Positions 1 through 6,422 of a DNA stretch of 8,288 bases are shown in pieces. Each line of letters starts with the position of its first letter. The first letter of the stretch is position 1. Under the pieces are notes generated by a model, which saw nothing but the letters and a program-made list of their open reading frames with translations, was not told the origin of the DNA and searched no databases. The stretch is from Sulfuricella sp. (lineage in GTDB: Bacteria > Pseudomonadota > Gammaproteobacteria > Burkholderiales > Sulfuricellaceae), in the NCBI GenBank assembly GCA_019911785.1, contig JAIOJM010000355.1, positions 1 through 8,288 on the forward strand, given 5' to 3'. The translations under genes were made by a program, and so were the position numbers.

Positions 1-1
1 C

Positions 2-829
2 ACCTTCGTCTTCGCCACCCAGCTGGTGGCGCTGCTGCTGTTCGTTTTCAACGCCGACAAGATGGCGGTGATGTTCGTCGGCGCGATGTGCGCGGTGGGC
101 ACGCTCAACGCCAACGCCTTCGGCTTCCCGGCGCTGATCGCACAAATCGTGGTGTTCTTCCTCGCCGCCGCCTGGCTGGTGCTCAATCACGCCGACAGCC
201 GCGCCTACGACTACCCGCTGGTGCGGGTGAAATACAGCCTGCTGCTCGGCATCCTGCCCTTCGTCGCGCTCGCCTTTGCGCTGCAACTCGAATATTTTCT
301 CAACCTCAAGGCCGACGTCATCACTTCCTGCTGCGGCAGCCTGTTTTCCGGGGACGCCAAGACGCTCACCGCCGACGCCGCGGCGCTGCCGCCGCAACAG
401 GCGCTGGCGCTGTTTTACGGTGCGCTGGCGCTGGCTGTCGCCACCGCTGTCTTCCACGTCCGAAAACTGCGCGGCGGCTATCTCGTCGCACTTTTCTCCG
501 CCATCGCTTTCGTCGCCGCGCTGGTCGGCATCCTGTCGTTCGTCTCGCTGTATGTTTACGAGCATCCCCATCATCATTGCCCGTTCTGCATCCTGAAACC
601 GGAATACAATTACCGGGGCTACTGGCTGTATCTGCCTCTTTTCACCGCCACCGCCGCCGGATTGGGTGTCGGCGCGGTGCAGCCGTTTGCCCGCGTCGCC
701 AGCCTCGTCACCATCGTGCCGGAAATCGCGCGCCGGCTGTCCTGGATCGCGGCGCTGGGTTTTGCCCTGTTTGCTGCTGTGGCGACATTCATGATCGCAA
801 ATTCCAACCTGATCCTGCTGGAAGGCTGA
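2..829 (+). CDS. Multipass membrane protein with Cys-Cys and His-rich CPFC loops, 5' end outside window
   Basis: The reading frame is open from the left edge, so the true start is upstream; the GTG at 26 is only an internal in-frame codon. I do not recognise a named family. About seven hydrophobic spans are visible in 275 codons. Numbering from position 2, one loop carries adjacent cysteines (C110, C111, in SCCGS). A second loop carries H-P-H-H-H-C-P-F-C with C193 and C196. The short RKLRGG turn between the two intervening spans is positively charged. By the positive-inside rule it should be cytoplasmic, which puts both cysteine loops on the periplasmic side. The stop is one base before a TlpA-type thioredoxin gene, so the two are surely co-transcribed. 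A redox-active or copper-binding membrane protein served by that thioredoxin is my inference; a transporter is also possible. Coding status is secure, function is not. Confidence 0.85.
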   Translation, partial: TFVFATQLVALLLFVFNADKMAVMFVGAMCAVGTLNANAFGFPALIAQIVVFFLAAAWLVLNHADSRAYDYPLVRVKYSLLLGILPFVALAFALQLEYFLNLKADVITSCCGSLFSGDAKTLTADAAALPPQQALALFYGALALAVATAVFHVRKLRGGYLVALFSAIAFVAALVGILSFVSLYVYEHPHHHCPFCILKPEYNYRGYWLYLPLFTATAAGLGVGAVQPFARVASLVTIVPEIARRLSWIAALGFALFAAVATFMIANSNLILLEG

Positions 830-830
830 A

Positions 831-1322
831 ATGTTCCGTTTTCTGATGTTCCTGCTGATGATGCCACTGCTCGCCGCCTGCGACGGCGGCGCGCCCAAAC
901 TCAATATCGGCACCGCTGCTCCGGGTTTTTCCGCTGTCCGGCTGGACGGCTCCGCCGTCCGCTTTCCCGAGGACTTTCGCGGCAAGCCGGTGGTCATCCG
1001 CTTCTGGGCCGACTGGTGCCGCTACTGCGAAGGCGAAATGCAGGCCATCGACAGGGTTTACCAGCGCCGACGCGCCCAGGGACTACAAGTGCTGGCGGTG
1101 AATGCCGGCCAGGACAAGGATGCTGTCGCCGCCTTCATCCAGAAAATCGGCGTCAGTTACCCTGCGCTGCTCGACGAGAAATCGGCCATCGCCCGACAGT
1201 ACGGCGTGACCGGGTTGCCGACGACGTTCTTTGTCGGCACCGACGGCATCGTCAAGGCCAAGGTTGTCGGGGAAGCCGACGAGGCGACCTTCGACCGGCT
1301 GGCGAGTGAGCTGCTGCAATGA
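831..1322 (+). CDS. TlpA/ResA-type thioredoxin-fold lipoprotein
   Basis: A 163-residue membrane-anchored thiol-disulfide oxidoreductase. It has a hydrophobic signal peptide ending in a lipobox (L14-A-A-C17), and D18 at the +2 position would favour inner-membrane retention by the E. coli rule. The mature part is a thioredoxin fold of the TlpA/AhpC-TSA group. The active site is WCRYC (C63, C66) and the cis-proline is P130 in TGLPTT. TlpA-type proteins reduce periplasmic disulfides, for example in cytochrome c maturation or the CuA site of oxidases. Given the copper genes downstream, keeping metal-binding cysteines reduced is the likely role (inference). The start ATG lies one base after the preceding stop, with GGAAGG at 820-825 as ribosome binding site. 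The stop overlaps the next start in ATGA. The exact client is unknown; possible partners are the CPFC protein upstream and a copper enzyme elsewhere. Confidence 0.92.
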   Translation: MFRFLMFLLMMPLLAACDGGAPKLNIGTAAPGFSAVRLDGSAVRFPEDFRGKPVVIRFWADWCRYCEGEMQAIDRVYQRRRAQGLQVLAVNAGQDKDAVAAFIQKIGVSYPALLDEKSAIARQYGVTGLPTTFFVGTDGIVKAKVVGEADEATFDRLASELLQ

Positions 1323-1531
1323 ATCAGAACCGTGCCTGCGACCTGTGCGGCCTGGATATCGGCATCAAGCCGTTCTATCTGGAAAGCGCGGGAAAGCGCC
1401 TGCAGTTCTGCTGCGATGCCTGCCTCGGCATCTACCAGATGCTGCACGAAACCGAGCAACCCGCGACATCCGGCGCCTCCCCGCCTGCCACAGGTGCTAT
1501 AAATAAACCAGAGAGCTCGCAGAAGCCGTAA
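1319..1531 (+). CDS. Small Cys-rich metal-binding protein, stand-alone version of a P-type ATPase N-terminal zinc-finger-like domain
   Basis: A 70-residue soluble protein with no signal peptide, so probably cytoplasmic. The cysteine pattern is C7-D-L-C10-G, then F30-C31-C32-D-A-C35 followed by LGIYQML. This resembles the putative metal-binding domain at the N-terminus of FixI/CcoI-type copper ATPases (CxxCG...FCCxGCxxVYxLL, PF12156-like) and more loosely TRASH/YHS zinc-ribbon domains. Residues 46-70 are a Pro/Ala/Ser-rich, probably disordered tail. The start is translationally coupled to the thioredoxin gene by an ATGA overlap. The CopA-like ATPase three genes downstream lacks this domain, so it appears to be supplied as a separate polypeptide. 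Metal binding is well supported by the cysteines. Which metal it binds, and whether it docks on the ATPase, is inference. Confidence 0.85.
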   Translation: MNQNRACDLCGLDIGIKPFYLESAGKRLQFCCDACLGIYQMLHETEQPATSGASPPATGAINKPESSQKP

Positions 1532-1556
1532 TATTTGTCACTTCCCCACAGCTAAC

Positions 1557-1563
1557 AAAGGAG
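1557..1563 (+). promoter_or_regulatory. Strong ribosome binding site for the Met-rich protein
   Basis: AAAGGAG lies seven bases before the ATG at 1571. It sits in a 39-nt gap, the longest gap in the first seven genes, and fixes the start. A TATAAA at 1498-1503 inside the previous gene could be a -10 element, but no convincing -35 accompanies it, so I do not call a promoter. Confidence 0.8.
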
Positions 1564-1570
1564 AAACACC

Positions 1571-1924
1571 ATGAATGGAATGATGGAAGAGGCCGCAAAG
1601 AACATGCCGCACATGATGGGTTCGCAGGCAATGGGTTCGCAAATGATGGGCCCGGCACAGGGCGCGATGATGGCTGCCACCGGCTATGTCGCCGGACGCG
1701 GGCTGCTGGGCGGCCTGTTGCGCAACCCCTGGGTGTTGCTGGCCGCTGGCGTTGTGGCCGGCTACTATCTGCACAAGCACCAGGACGAAATCATGCTGTC
1801 CCTGTCCAAGGCCAGCGGGATGGGCAAGGATTTTCTCCTGCAGCAGAAGGAAAACCTCGCCGACCTGGTCGAAGGGGCCAAGGAAAAAGAAGCGCAGCAG
1901 GCGGCTGCCGAAAAGCCGGAATAA
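1571..1924 (+). CDS. Met-rich single-span membrane protein, YtxH-like layout
   Basis: A 117-residue protein that I cannot assign to a characterised family. The first 34 residues hold 11 methionines and one histidine (H14), including the short tandem MGSQA-MGSQM followed by MG. Such Met-rich stretches bind Cu(I) through thioethers in known copper proteins (established for Met-motif domains); that role here is inference. A Gly-rich stretch (40-52) leads into one hydrophobic span at about 53-67 (WVLLAAGVVAGYYL). It is followed by a charged C-terminal tail (68-117) with Lys, Glu and Gln in an amphipathic pattern suggesting a long helix. No cleavable signal peptide is evident. The gene is preceded by a good Shine-Dalgarno and followed after 24 nt by the HMA-like gene, so it belongs to the same transcript. 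It could serve as a Cu(I) sponge or as an anchor or partner for the ATPase. Confidence 0.85.
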   Translation: MNGMMEEAAKNMPHMMGSQAMGSQMMGPAQGAMMAATGYVAGRGLLGGLLRNPWVLLAAGVVAGYYLHKHQDEIMLSLSKASGMGKDFLLQQKENLADLVEGAKEKEAQQAAAEKPE

Positions 1925-1938
1925 CGGCAGAATCTTGC

Positions 1939-1944
1939 AGGAGG
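1939..1944 (+). promoter_or_regulatory. Shine-Dalgarno for the HMA-like membrane protein
   Basis: A full AGGAGG sits four bases before the ATG at 1949. The spacing is shorter than usual, but no other start codon fits the alignment of the HMA-like domain, so it supports this start. Confidence 0.75.
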
Positions 1945-1948
1945 TCTC

Positions 1949-2581
1949 ATGACTGACGTTATCCGCCCGGAAACCCTCGCCCGGGAAATCGTCGTGCGCT
2001 ATCGTGGTACCGGGCACGTGCGTTTCACCGTTCCAGCCGTGCTCTGCGCGGAGCCCTTCGCCACTTCGATCGAAGAAAGTCTGCTGCGCCAGACCGGCGT
2101 CTATCGCGTCACCCTCTACCGGCGGCAAGGCAAGCTGTCGGTGTTCTACGATCCGCACGCCTGCGAACTGCACGACGTGGCGCGGGGCCTGCACGGCGCG
2201 CTCGGCGCCCTGGACAAGCTGAAGGCGCAGGAATCCGTCGGCACTTCCATGGCGCAGCGTCTGCGCACCGCCAGCCCCATGCCCTGGTTCAAGGCCCAGA
2301 CCGAGCGGGCCAAGACAAAGGTGGAGGAATGGCGGTTCAAGGCAAAACTGTTGAAGCAGATCATCTCCTACCACCCTCAAATGCAGAACGTGTTTTCCGA
2401 GCGGGCGGTCACCAACTTTCTCAACGATCTGGTGGTTTTCTACCTGATCAAGGTGCACTGGGACCTGATCACCCAGAAGTGGCTGAAGCAGCCGTTCAAG
2501 TACCGCTACGCCTGGCTGACGAGCTTCTACCTGGTGTTCCTGCTGGTGCGTTACCGCAAGCAAGCCGCCAAGAAACCATGA
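1949..2581 (+). CDS. Membrane protein with degenerate heavy-metal-associated (HMA-like) domain
   Basis: A 210-residue protein. Residues about 20-90 have the look of an HMA/ferredoxin-like beta-alpha-beta fold: VRFTVPAVLC near the first loop, then IEESLLRQTGVYRVTLY, then KLSVFYDPH. The metal-binding CxxC of classical HMA domains is absent; only C33 lies near that loop, with C71 further on. A basic linker (about 100-140) leads to a C-terminal region with hydrophobic segments near 155-168 and 188-200 and a basic end (RYRKQAAKKP), so it is probably anchored in the inner membrane. Its stop overlaps the ATG of the Cu(I) ATPase (ATGA), which implies tight coupling and roughly equal synthesis. The same degenerate fold recurs at the N-terminus of that ATPase, where YDP is also conserved. 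A role as accessory or regulatory subunit of the pump is inference. Confidence 0.88.
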   Translation: MTDVIRPETLAREIVVRYRGTGHVRFTVPAVLCAEPFATSIEESLLRQTGVYRVTLYRRQGKLSVFYDPHACELHDVARGLHGALGALDKLKAQESVGTSMAQRLRTASPMPWFKAQTERAKTKVEEWRFKAKLLKQIISYHPQMQNVFSERAVTNFLNDLVVFYLIKVHWDLITQKWLKQPFKYRYAWLTSFYLVFLLVRYRKQAAKKP

Positions 2582-5022
2582 CGCATGAGCCCGCCGCTCC
2601 CGCCCGCTTCACCGTGGCGCACCGGCTGGCTCGCCGCCTGCGCATCGTTTCGCCGCTGCTGGCGAAAAACCCGGAGCGCTGCTACATCCTCGAAATCCTG
2701 CTGAGGAAGCGCCCGGAAATCAAGGAGGTGCGCGCCGTGCCGGCCATCGGCTCGATGGTGGTGCACTACGATCCGGCGCGTTTGCCGGAAGCCAGGCTGG
2801 TCGCCATCCTTGATGCCGTGCTTGGCAACATCTCCGCCGCGCCAGCCGCACAGTCGCCAGTCACCGCACCCGCCGGCCCGCCACGGGAATGCGCCGTCGC
2901 GGTGGAAGGCATGACCTGCGCGTCCTGCGCCCTGCTGATCGAGATGAAGCTCAAGCGCGACCCGCGGGTGAGGAACGCCAGCGTCAACTACGCCGCCGGC
3001 ACCGCCAGCGTGACGGGGGCGCTCGGCCGCGAGGAGGTTTCCGCCCTGGTTGCCAGGCTCGGCTACACGCCGCGCCCGATGGATACGCTGGCGCAGCGGC
3101 GTCTGGTGGTGGAGCGGGAAAAGGCGCAACTGGCACAGGCCAAACGCCGCTTCCAGCTTGCCGCCCTGCTTGCGGTGCCAGTGGCGGCGCTGGGCATGGT
3201 GATGCACCGCTCCCCCCTGCTGCGCCTGGTCGAATTCGCGCTCACCAGCGCTGTCATGTTCGGCCCCGGCGCGGAAATCTTCAAGAAAGCCGCAATGCTT
3301 GGCCGTCAGCGCGCCGCCAACATGGATACGCTGGTCGCGCTGGGCGCCGGCTCGGCCTACCTCTACAGCCTGCCCGGCCTGGCGCGGCGGCATCATCACG
3401 TCTATTTCGAGGCCGCCGCCAGCATCCTCGCCTTCGTCCTGCTCGGCCGCTACTGGGAAGAAAAAGCCAAAGGCCGGGCCAGCGAGGCGATCCGCAAACT
3501 GATCGAACTGCAACCGGAAACCGCCACCCTCCTGCGCGACGGGCGCGAGTTCACGGTGCCGATCGACGAGGTGGTGGTCGGCGACATCCTGCGCGTGCGC
3601 CCCGGCGAGCGCATCCCGACCGATGGCGTGGTGCTCGAAGGGCACTCCAGCGTCGACGAGGCGCTGATTACCGGCGAATCCCTGCCGGTGGCAAAAACCC
3701 CCGAAGCCCCGGCCATCGGCGGCTGCCTCAACGGCATGGGCAGTTTCACCCTGCGCGTCACCGCCGTCGGTGGAAACACCGTGCTGGCCGGCATCGTCCA
3801 CCTGGTTGACCACGCCCAGGGCGCCAAGCTGCCGGTGCAAAAACTCGCCGACCGCATCTCGGCGCGCTTTGTGCCGGCGGTGGGCGGCATCGCCGCGCTC
3901 ACCTTCGGCGGCTGGATGCTGGCCGGCCATCCCCTGCCGCGAGCGCTCGCTCACGCCGTCGCCGTCTTGCTGATCGCCTGCCCGTGCGCGCTGGGGCTGG
4001 CCACCCCCACCGCGATCATGGTCGGCACCGGCCAGGCCGCGCGGCGCGGCATCTACATCCGCAACGGCGAGGCGCTGGAAACTGCGGCCAAGCTCACCAC
4101 CGTGGTGTTCGACAAGACCGGCACCATCACCGAGGGCAAGCCCGCGGTCACCGACTTCGTCAATGCCTCCGGACTCGACGACCTCAAGCTGCTCGCCATC
4201 GTGGCGGCGACGGAAAACCATTCCGAACATTTCCTGGCGCGGGCGATTGGCGCCTATTGCCGCGAGCGCAACGTGGCGGAGGCCAAGATCAGCGGCTTCG
4301 AGGCACTGGCGGGGCGGGGCGTGCGCGCCAGGCACGGCAAGAGCTCCCTGCTCGTCGGCAACGCCGCCTGGCTTGCGGAAAACGGCGTCGCACCGGGCGA
4401 TCTCGCCATGCAGGCCGAGGTTTTCGCCAATCAGGGCAAGACCCCGGTTTTCGTGGCACTGGGCGGCGAGGCGGCGGCACTGTTCGCCATCGCCGACCGG
4501 CCGCGCGAGGGCGCCCGGGCGGCGATCGCTCTGCTTCACCACCTCGGCATCGAGACGATCATGGCCACCGGCGATGTCGAAGCCGCCGCCCGCTACATCG
4601 CCCGCGAAGTCGGCATCGACCGGGTCGTCGCGCGTGCCACCCCCGCCGACAAGCTGGCGCTGATCCGCGACTTGCAGGCACAAGGGCAGCGCGTCGGCAT
4701 GATCGGCGACGGCATCAACGACGCGCCGGCGCTCGCCGCCGCCGACGTCGGCTTCGCCATCGGCAGCGGCGCTGACATCGCGCTGGAGGCCGCCGACATC
4801 ACCCTGGTGGGCGGCGACATCGCCCGCGTCGCCGCAGCCATCGAGCTGTCGCGGCGGACCATGAAAATCATTCGCCAGAATCTGTTCTGGGCGCTCGGCT
4901 ACAATGCCGTTTCGATCCCGGTGGCGGCCGCCGGGCGGCTCAGCCCGATGATCGCCTCGGCGGCGATGGCGATGAGCTCGGTATCCGTGGTCACCAACTC
5001 GCTGCGGCTGCAAAAGGATTAA
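2578..5022 (+). CDS. copA: Cu(I)-type P1B ATPase (CopA-like)
   Basis: An 814-residue heavy-metal-translocating P-type ATPase of the inner membrane, pumping Cu(I) out of the cytoplasm at the cost of ATP. Domains in order: a degenerate HMA-like domain without CxxC (about 10-85); a classical HMA domain with GMTCASC (C114, C117); two N-terminal spans; the actuator motif TGES (365-368); CPC in the sixth span (468-470); phosphorylation motif DKTGT (D512); a SEHF sequence at 549-552 where the family has SEHP; and GDGIND (710-715). The last two spans carry YN (775-776) and MxMSS (797-801), with CPC the Cu(I) signature of subgroup 1B-1. The frame stays open upstream to 2329, but that part overlaps the HMA-like gene. 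The ATG at 2578, in an ATGA overlap, is the natural start. It could serve resistance or copper-enzyme maturation; the neighbours favour maturation. The gene symbol is by family, not proven orthology. Confidence 0.96.
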   Translation: MTHEPAAPARFTVAHRLARRLRIVSPLLAKNPERCYILEILLRKRPEIKEVRAVPAIGSMVVHYDPARLPEARLVAILDAVLGNISAAPAAQSPVTAPAGPPRECAVAVEGMTCASCALLIEMKLKRDPRVRNASVNYAAGTASVTGALGREEVSALVARLGYTPRPMDTLAQRRLVVEREKAQLAQAKRRFQLAALLAVPVAALGMVMHRSPLLRLVEFALTSAVMFGPGAEIFKKAAMLGRQRAANMDTLVALGAGSAYLYSLPGLARRHHHVYFEAAASILAFVLLGRYWEEKAKGRASEAIRKLIELQPETATLLRDGREFTVPIDEVVVGDILRVRPGERIPTDGVVLEGHSSVDEALITGESLPVAKTPEAPAIGGCLNGMGSFTLRVTAVGGNTVLAGIVHLVDHAQGAKLPVQKLADRISARFVPAVGGIAALTFGGWMLAGHPLPRALAHAVAVLLIACPCALGLATPTAIMVGTGQAARRGIYIRNGEALETAAKLTTVVFDKTGTITEGKPAVTDFVNASGLDDLKLLAIVAATENHSEHFLARAIGAYCRERNVAEAKISGFEALAGRGVRARHGKSSLLVGNAAWLAENGVAPGDLAMQAEVFANQGKTPVFVALGGEAAALFAIADRPREGARAAIALLHHLGIETIMATGDVEAAARYIAREVGIDRVVARATPADKLALIRDLQAQGQRVGMIGDGINDAPALAAADVGFAIGSGADIALEAADITLVGGDIARVAAAIELSRRTMKIIRQNLFWALGYNAVSIPVAAAGRLSPMIASAAMAMSSVSVVTNSLRLQKD

Positions 5023-5031
5023 CCGGGCGAG

Positions 5032-5730
5032 ATGGAGCATCACCACCACATCGCCGAATTCTCCTACTGGCTCGCCTTCATGACCGGCATCCTCGGCAGC
5101 GGCCACTGTATCGGCATGTGCGGCAGCCTGGTGTCCGGCTTCTTCCTGCGCCTCGGCGCCAAGGGGTATGCCCCGTATCTTGCCTACCACGCCGCCCGCG
5201 TGGCGGTTTACGGCCTGATCGGTTTGACCGCCGCATCTCTGGGCGCGGTGCTGGTGCAGACCGGCCTCTTCGGCAAGGCGCAGGGCATCCTGCAAATCGT
5301 CGCCGGCATCATCGTGATTCTGCTCGGTCTCGATCTGCTCGGCCTGTCGCCGGTGCGCAACACCCTGAGCTTTGCTCCGCTCGCCTGGATACGCCGGCAG
5401 TTCGCCAATGCCGCGCAGCGCGGCCCGGTGGGCGGGGCGGCCATCGGCGGGGCGCTCAACGGGCTGATGCCGTGCTCGATGACCATGGCAATGGCGGTGC
5501 AGGCCACCACCGCGCCCAGCCCGGCCGAGGGCGGGCTGCTGCTGCTGGCCTTCGGCGCCGGGACGCTGCCGTCTATGCTCGCGGCCAGTTTCCTCTTCGG
5601 CAGGCTGGGCGCGAAAACGCGCGGCTGGCTGCTGCGTGGCGCGGCGCTGTTCGTCATCGCGCTCGGGCTTTCCACGCTGTGGCAGGGCATCCGCTACTAC
5701 GGCGTGATGCGCAATCTGGCGAACTGGTGA
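5032..5730 (+). CDS. DsbD_2 / TauE-SafE-like membrane protein with Cys-Met motifs
   Basis: A 232-residue polytopic inner-membrane protein with about six spans. Its motif GHCIGMCG (C26, C30) in the first span and NGLMPC (C148) in a later one are hallmarks of the family usually annotated as sulfite exporter TauE/SafE-like or cytochrome c biogenesis protein transmembrane region (PF13386-like). Members commonly sit beside FixI/CcoI or CopA ATPases. The usual motif around the second cysteine, NGLLPCGLVY, is here M146-P-C148-S-M150-T-M152-A-M154, unusually rich in methionine. The N-terminus begins with MEHHHH. Either thiol transfer across the membrane or Cu(I) handling would fit; Cys, Met and His at these places favour a copper role (inference). 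The ATG at 5032 is nine nucleotides after the ATPase stop and has only a weak ribosome binding site, so translation probably depends on coupling. Confidence 0.9.
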   Translation: MEHHHHIAEFSYWLAFMTGILGSGHCIGMCGSLVSGFFLRLGAKGYAPYLAYHAARVAVYGLIGLTAASLGAVLVQTGLFGKAQGILQIVAGIIVILLGLDLLGLSPVRNTLSFAPLAWIRRQFANAAQRGPVGGAAIGGALNGLMPCSMTMAMAVQATTAPSPAEGGLLLLAFGAGTLPSMLAASFLFGRLGAKTRGWLLRGAALFVIALGLSTLWQGIRYYGVMRNLANW

Positions 5731-5756
5731 CGGCCATGGCGAATTGCGCTTTGTCA

Positions 5757-5784
5757 TTGCAACGGCGCAACGCTTGAATATGAT
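5757..5784 (+). promoter_or_regulatory. Candidate sigma70-type promoter before the NosL pair
   Basis: In the 88-nt gap, TTGCAA (5757-5762) and TATGAT (5779-5784) are 16 bases apart. They match the -35 consensus at 4 of 6 and the -10 at 5 of 6. The sequence is AT-richer than its surroundings. A short dyad TTGC-N6-GCAA covers the -35 region and could be an operator, but it is too short to assign. I found no clear FNR or CueR-type site. The NosL genes may thus be transcribed separately as well as by read-through. Confidence 0.4.
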
Positions 5785-5804
5785 ATCTATGTGTTAATTT
5801 CTAA

Positions 5805-5810
5805 AAGGAG
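5805..5810 (+). promoter_or_regulatory. Shine-Dalgarno for the first NosL-like gene
   Basis: AAGGAG lies eight bases before the ATG at 5819. It is strong and well spaced, nearly the same as the site before the Met-rich protein gene, and it decides the start. Confidence 0.8.
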
Positions 5811-5818
5811 AAAAAACC

Positions 5819-6418
5819 ATGAATCGACGTGACTTGCTGAAACTTTCCCTCGCCGCCGCCGGCCTCGCCGCCCTCCCGGCCCAAGCCGCCGAAGCCTGCC
5901 CCGGCGACGGCACCCCGGCGCAATTCCTGCCGAAAAAGGCACCCGACCCCAAGGCCGCCGAAAACGACATCGAGAAGTACCCGAAATGTCCCTATTGCGG
6001 CATGGACCGCAAGCAGTTCCACCATTCCCGCATGCTGGTGCATTACAGCGACGACCTGGCCGATGGCACCTGCTCGCTGCATTGCGCGGCGATCAGCCTG
6101 TCGCTCAACGTCGACCGCGAACCGAAAGCGATCTACGTCGCCGACAATGCCTCTGCTGCGGAAATCAAGCCGCTGGTCGAGGTGGACAAGGCGACATTCC
6201 TGATCGGCAGCCAGATCAAGGGGGTGATGACCAAGCGCAGCAAGGTCGCCTACGCCAGCGAGGAAGCCGCCAAGGTAGCGCAGGCGGCCAACGGCGGAGA
6301 ACTGGGCGATTTCGACAAGACGCTCACCGCCGCCTACATGGACATGGCGCAGGACGTAAAGATGATCCGCAAGAACCGCGAGGAACGGCGCAAGAAAATG
6401 ATGCAGAAGCAGGGCTGA
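5819..6418 (+). CDS. NosL-family-like periplasmic protein with extra Cys/His site
   Basis: A 199-residue exported protein. The N-terminus MNRRDLLKLS followed by a hydrophobic stretch resembles a Tat signal (twin Arg at 3-4), with likely cleavage near AQA/AEA (about 23). There is no lipobox, unlike classical NosL lipoproteins. The mature part has C57-P-Y-C60-G-M62, the CxxCGM motif of NosL, which binds Cu(I) for N2O reductase assembly. The family's DGAKDMF-like segment is replaced by C85-S-L-H88-C89, and GPMGHE by GVMTKR. The copper site is therefore probably remodelled. The C-terminus is a basic, Met-containing helix. The downstream NosL gene starts four nucleotides after its stop, so the pair is co-translated. 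A periplasmic copper chaperone or metal-site assembly factor is likely. The target enzyme is not in view, and Tat rather than Sec export is uncertain. Confidence 0.87.
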   Translation: MNRRDLLKLSLAAAGLAALPAQAAEACPGDGTPAQFLPKKAPDPKAAENDIEKYPKCPYCGMDRKQFHHSRMLVHYSDDLADGTCSLHCAAISLSLNVDREPKAIYVADNASAAEIKPLVEVDKATFLIGSQIKGVMTKRSKVAYASEEAAKVAQAANGGELGDFDKTLTAAYMDMAQDVKMIRKNREERRKKMMQKQG

Positions 6419-6422
6419 TGGC

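Noticed and set aside
88..846. Arg-rich plus-strand open frame of 252 codons
   Set aside because: It is a frame-shifted shadow of the membrane protein gene and crosses the start of the thioredoxin gene.
1538..2563. 341-codon open frame on the minus strand
   Set aside because: It is opposite to two genes with good ribosome binding sites and coherent domains; its product looks like antisense translation.
2329..2577. N-terminal extension of the ATPase by 83 residues
   Set aside because: It overlaps the coding sequence of the HMA-like gene almost entirely and reads as low-complexity shadow. The ATG at 2578 in an ATGA overlap is the better start.
2551..5757. 1068-codon open frame on the minus strand
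   Set aside because: It is antisense to the ATPase and DsbD_2-like genes, both with clear family motifs. Its product is rich in Gly, Arg, His, Asp and Gln with no recognisable domain, as expected from GC-rich codon bias.
5775..5792. FNR-type site in the gap before the NosL pair
   Set aside because: TTGAATATGATATCTA lacks the TTGAT-N4-ATCAA symmetry; only the first half resembles it.
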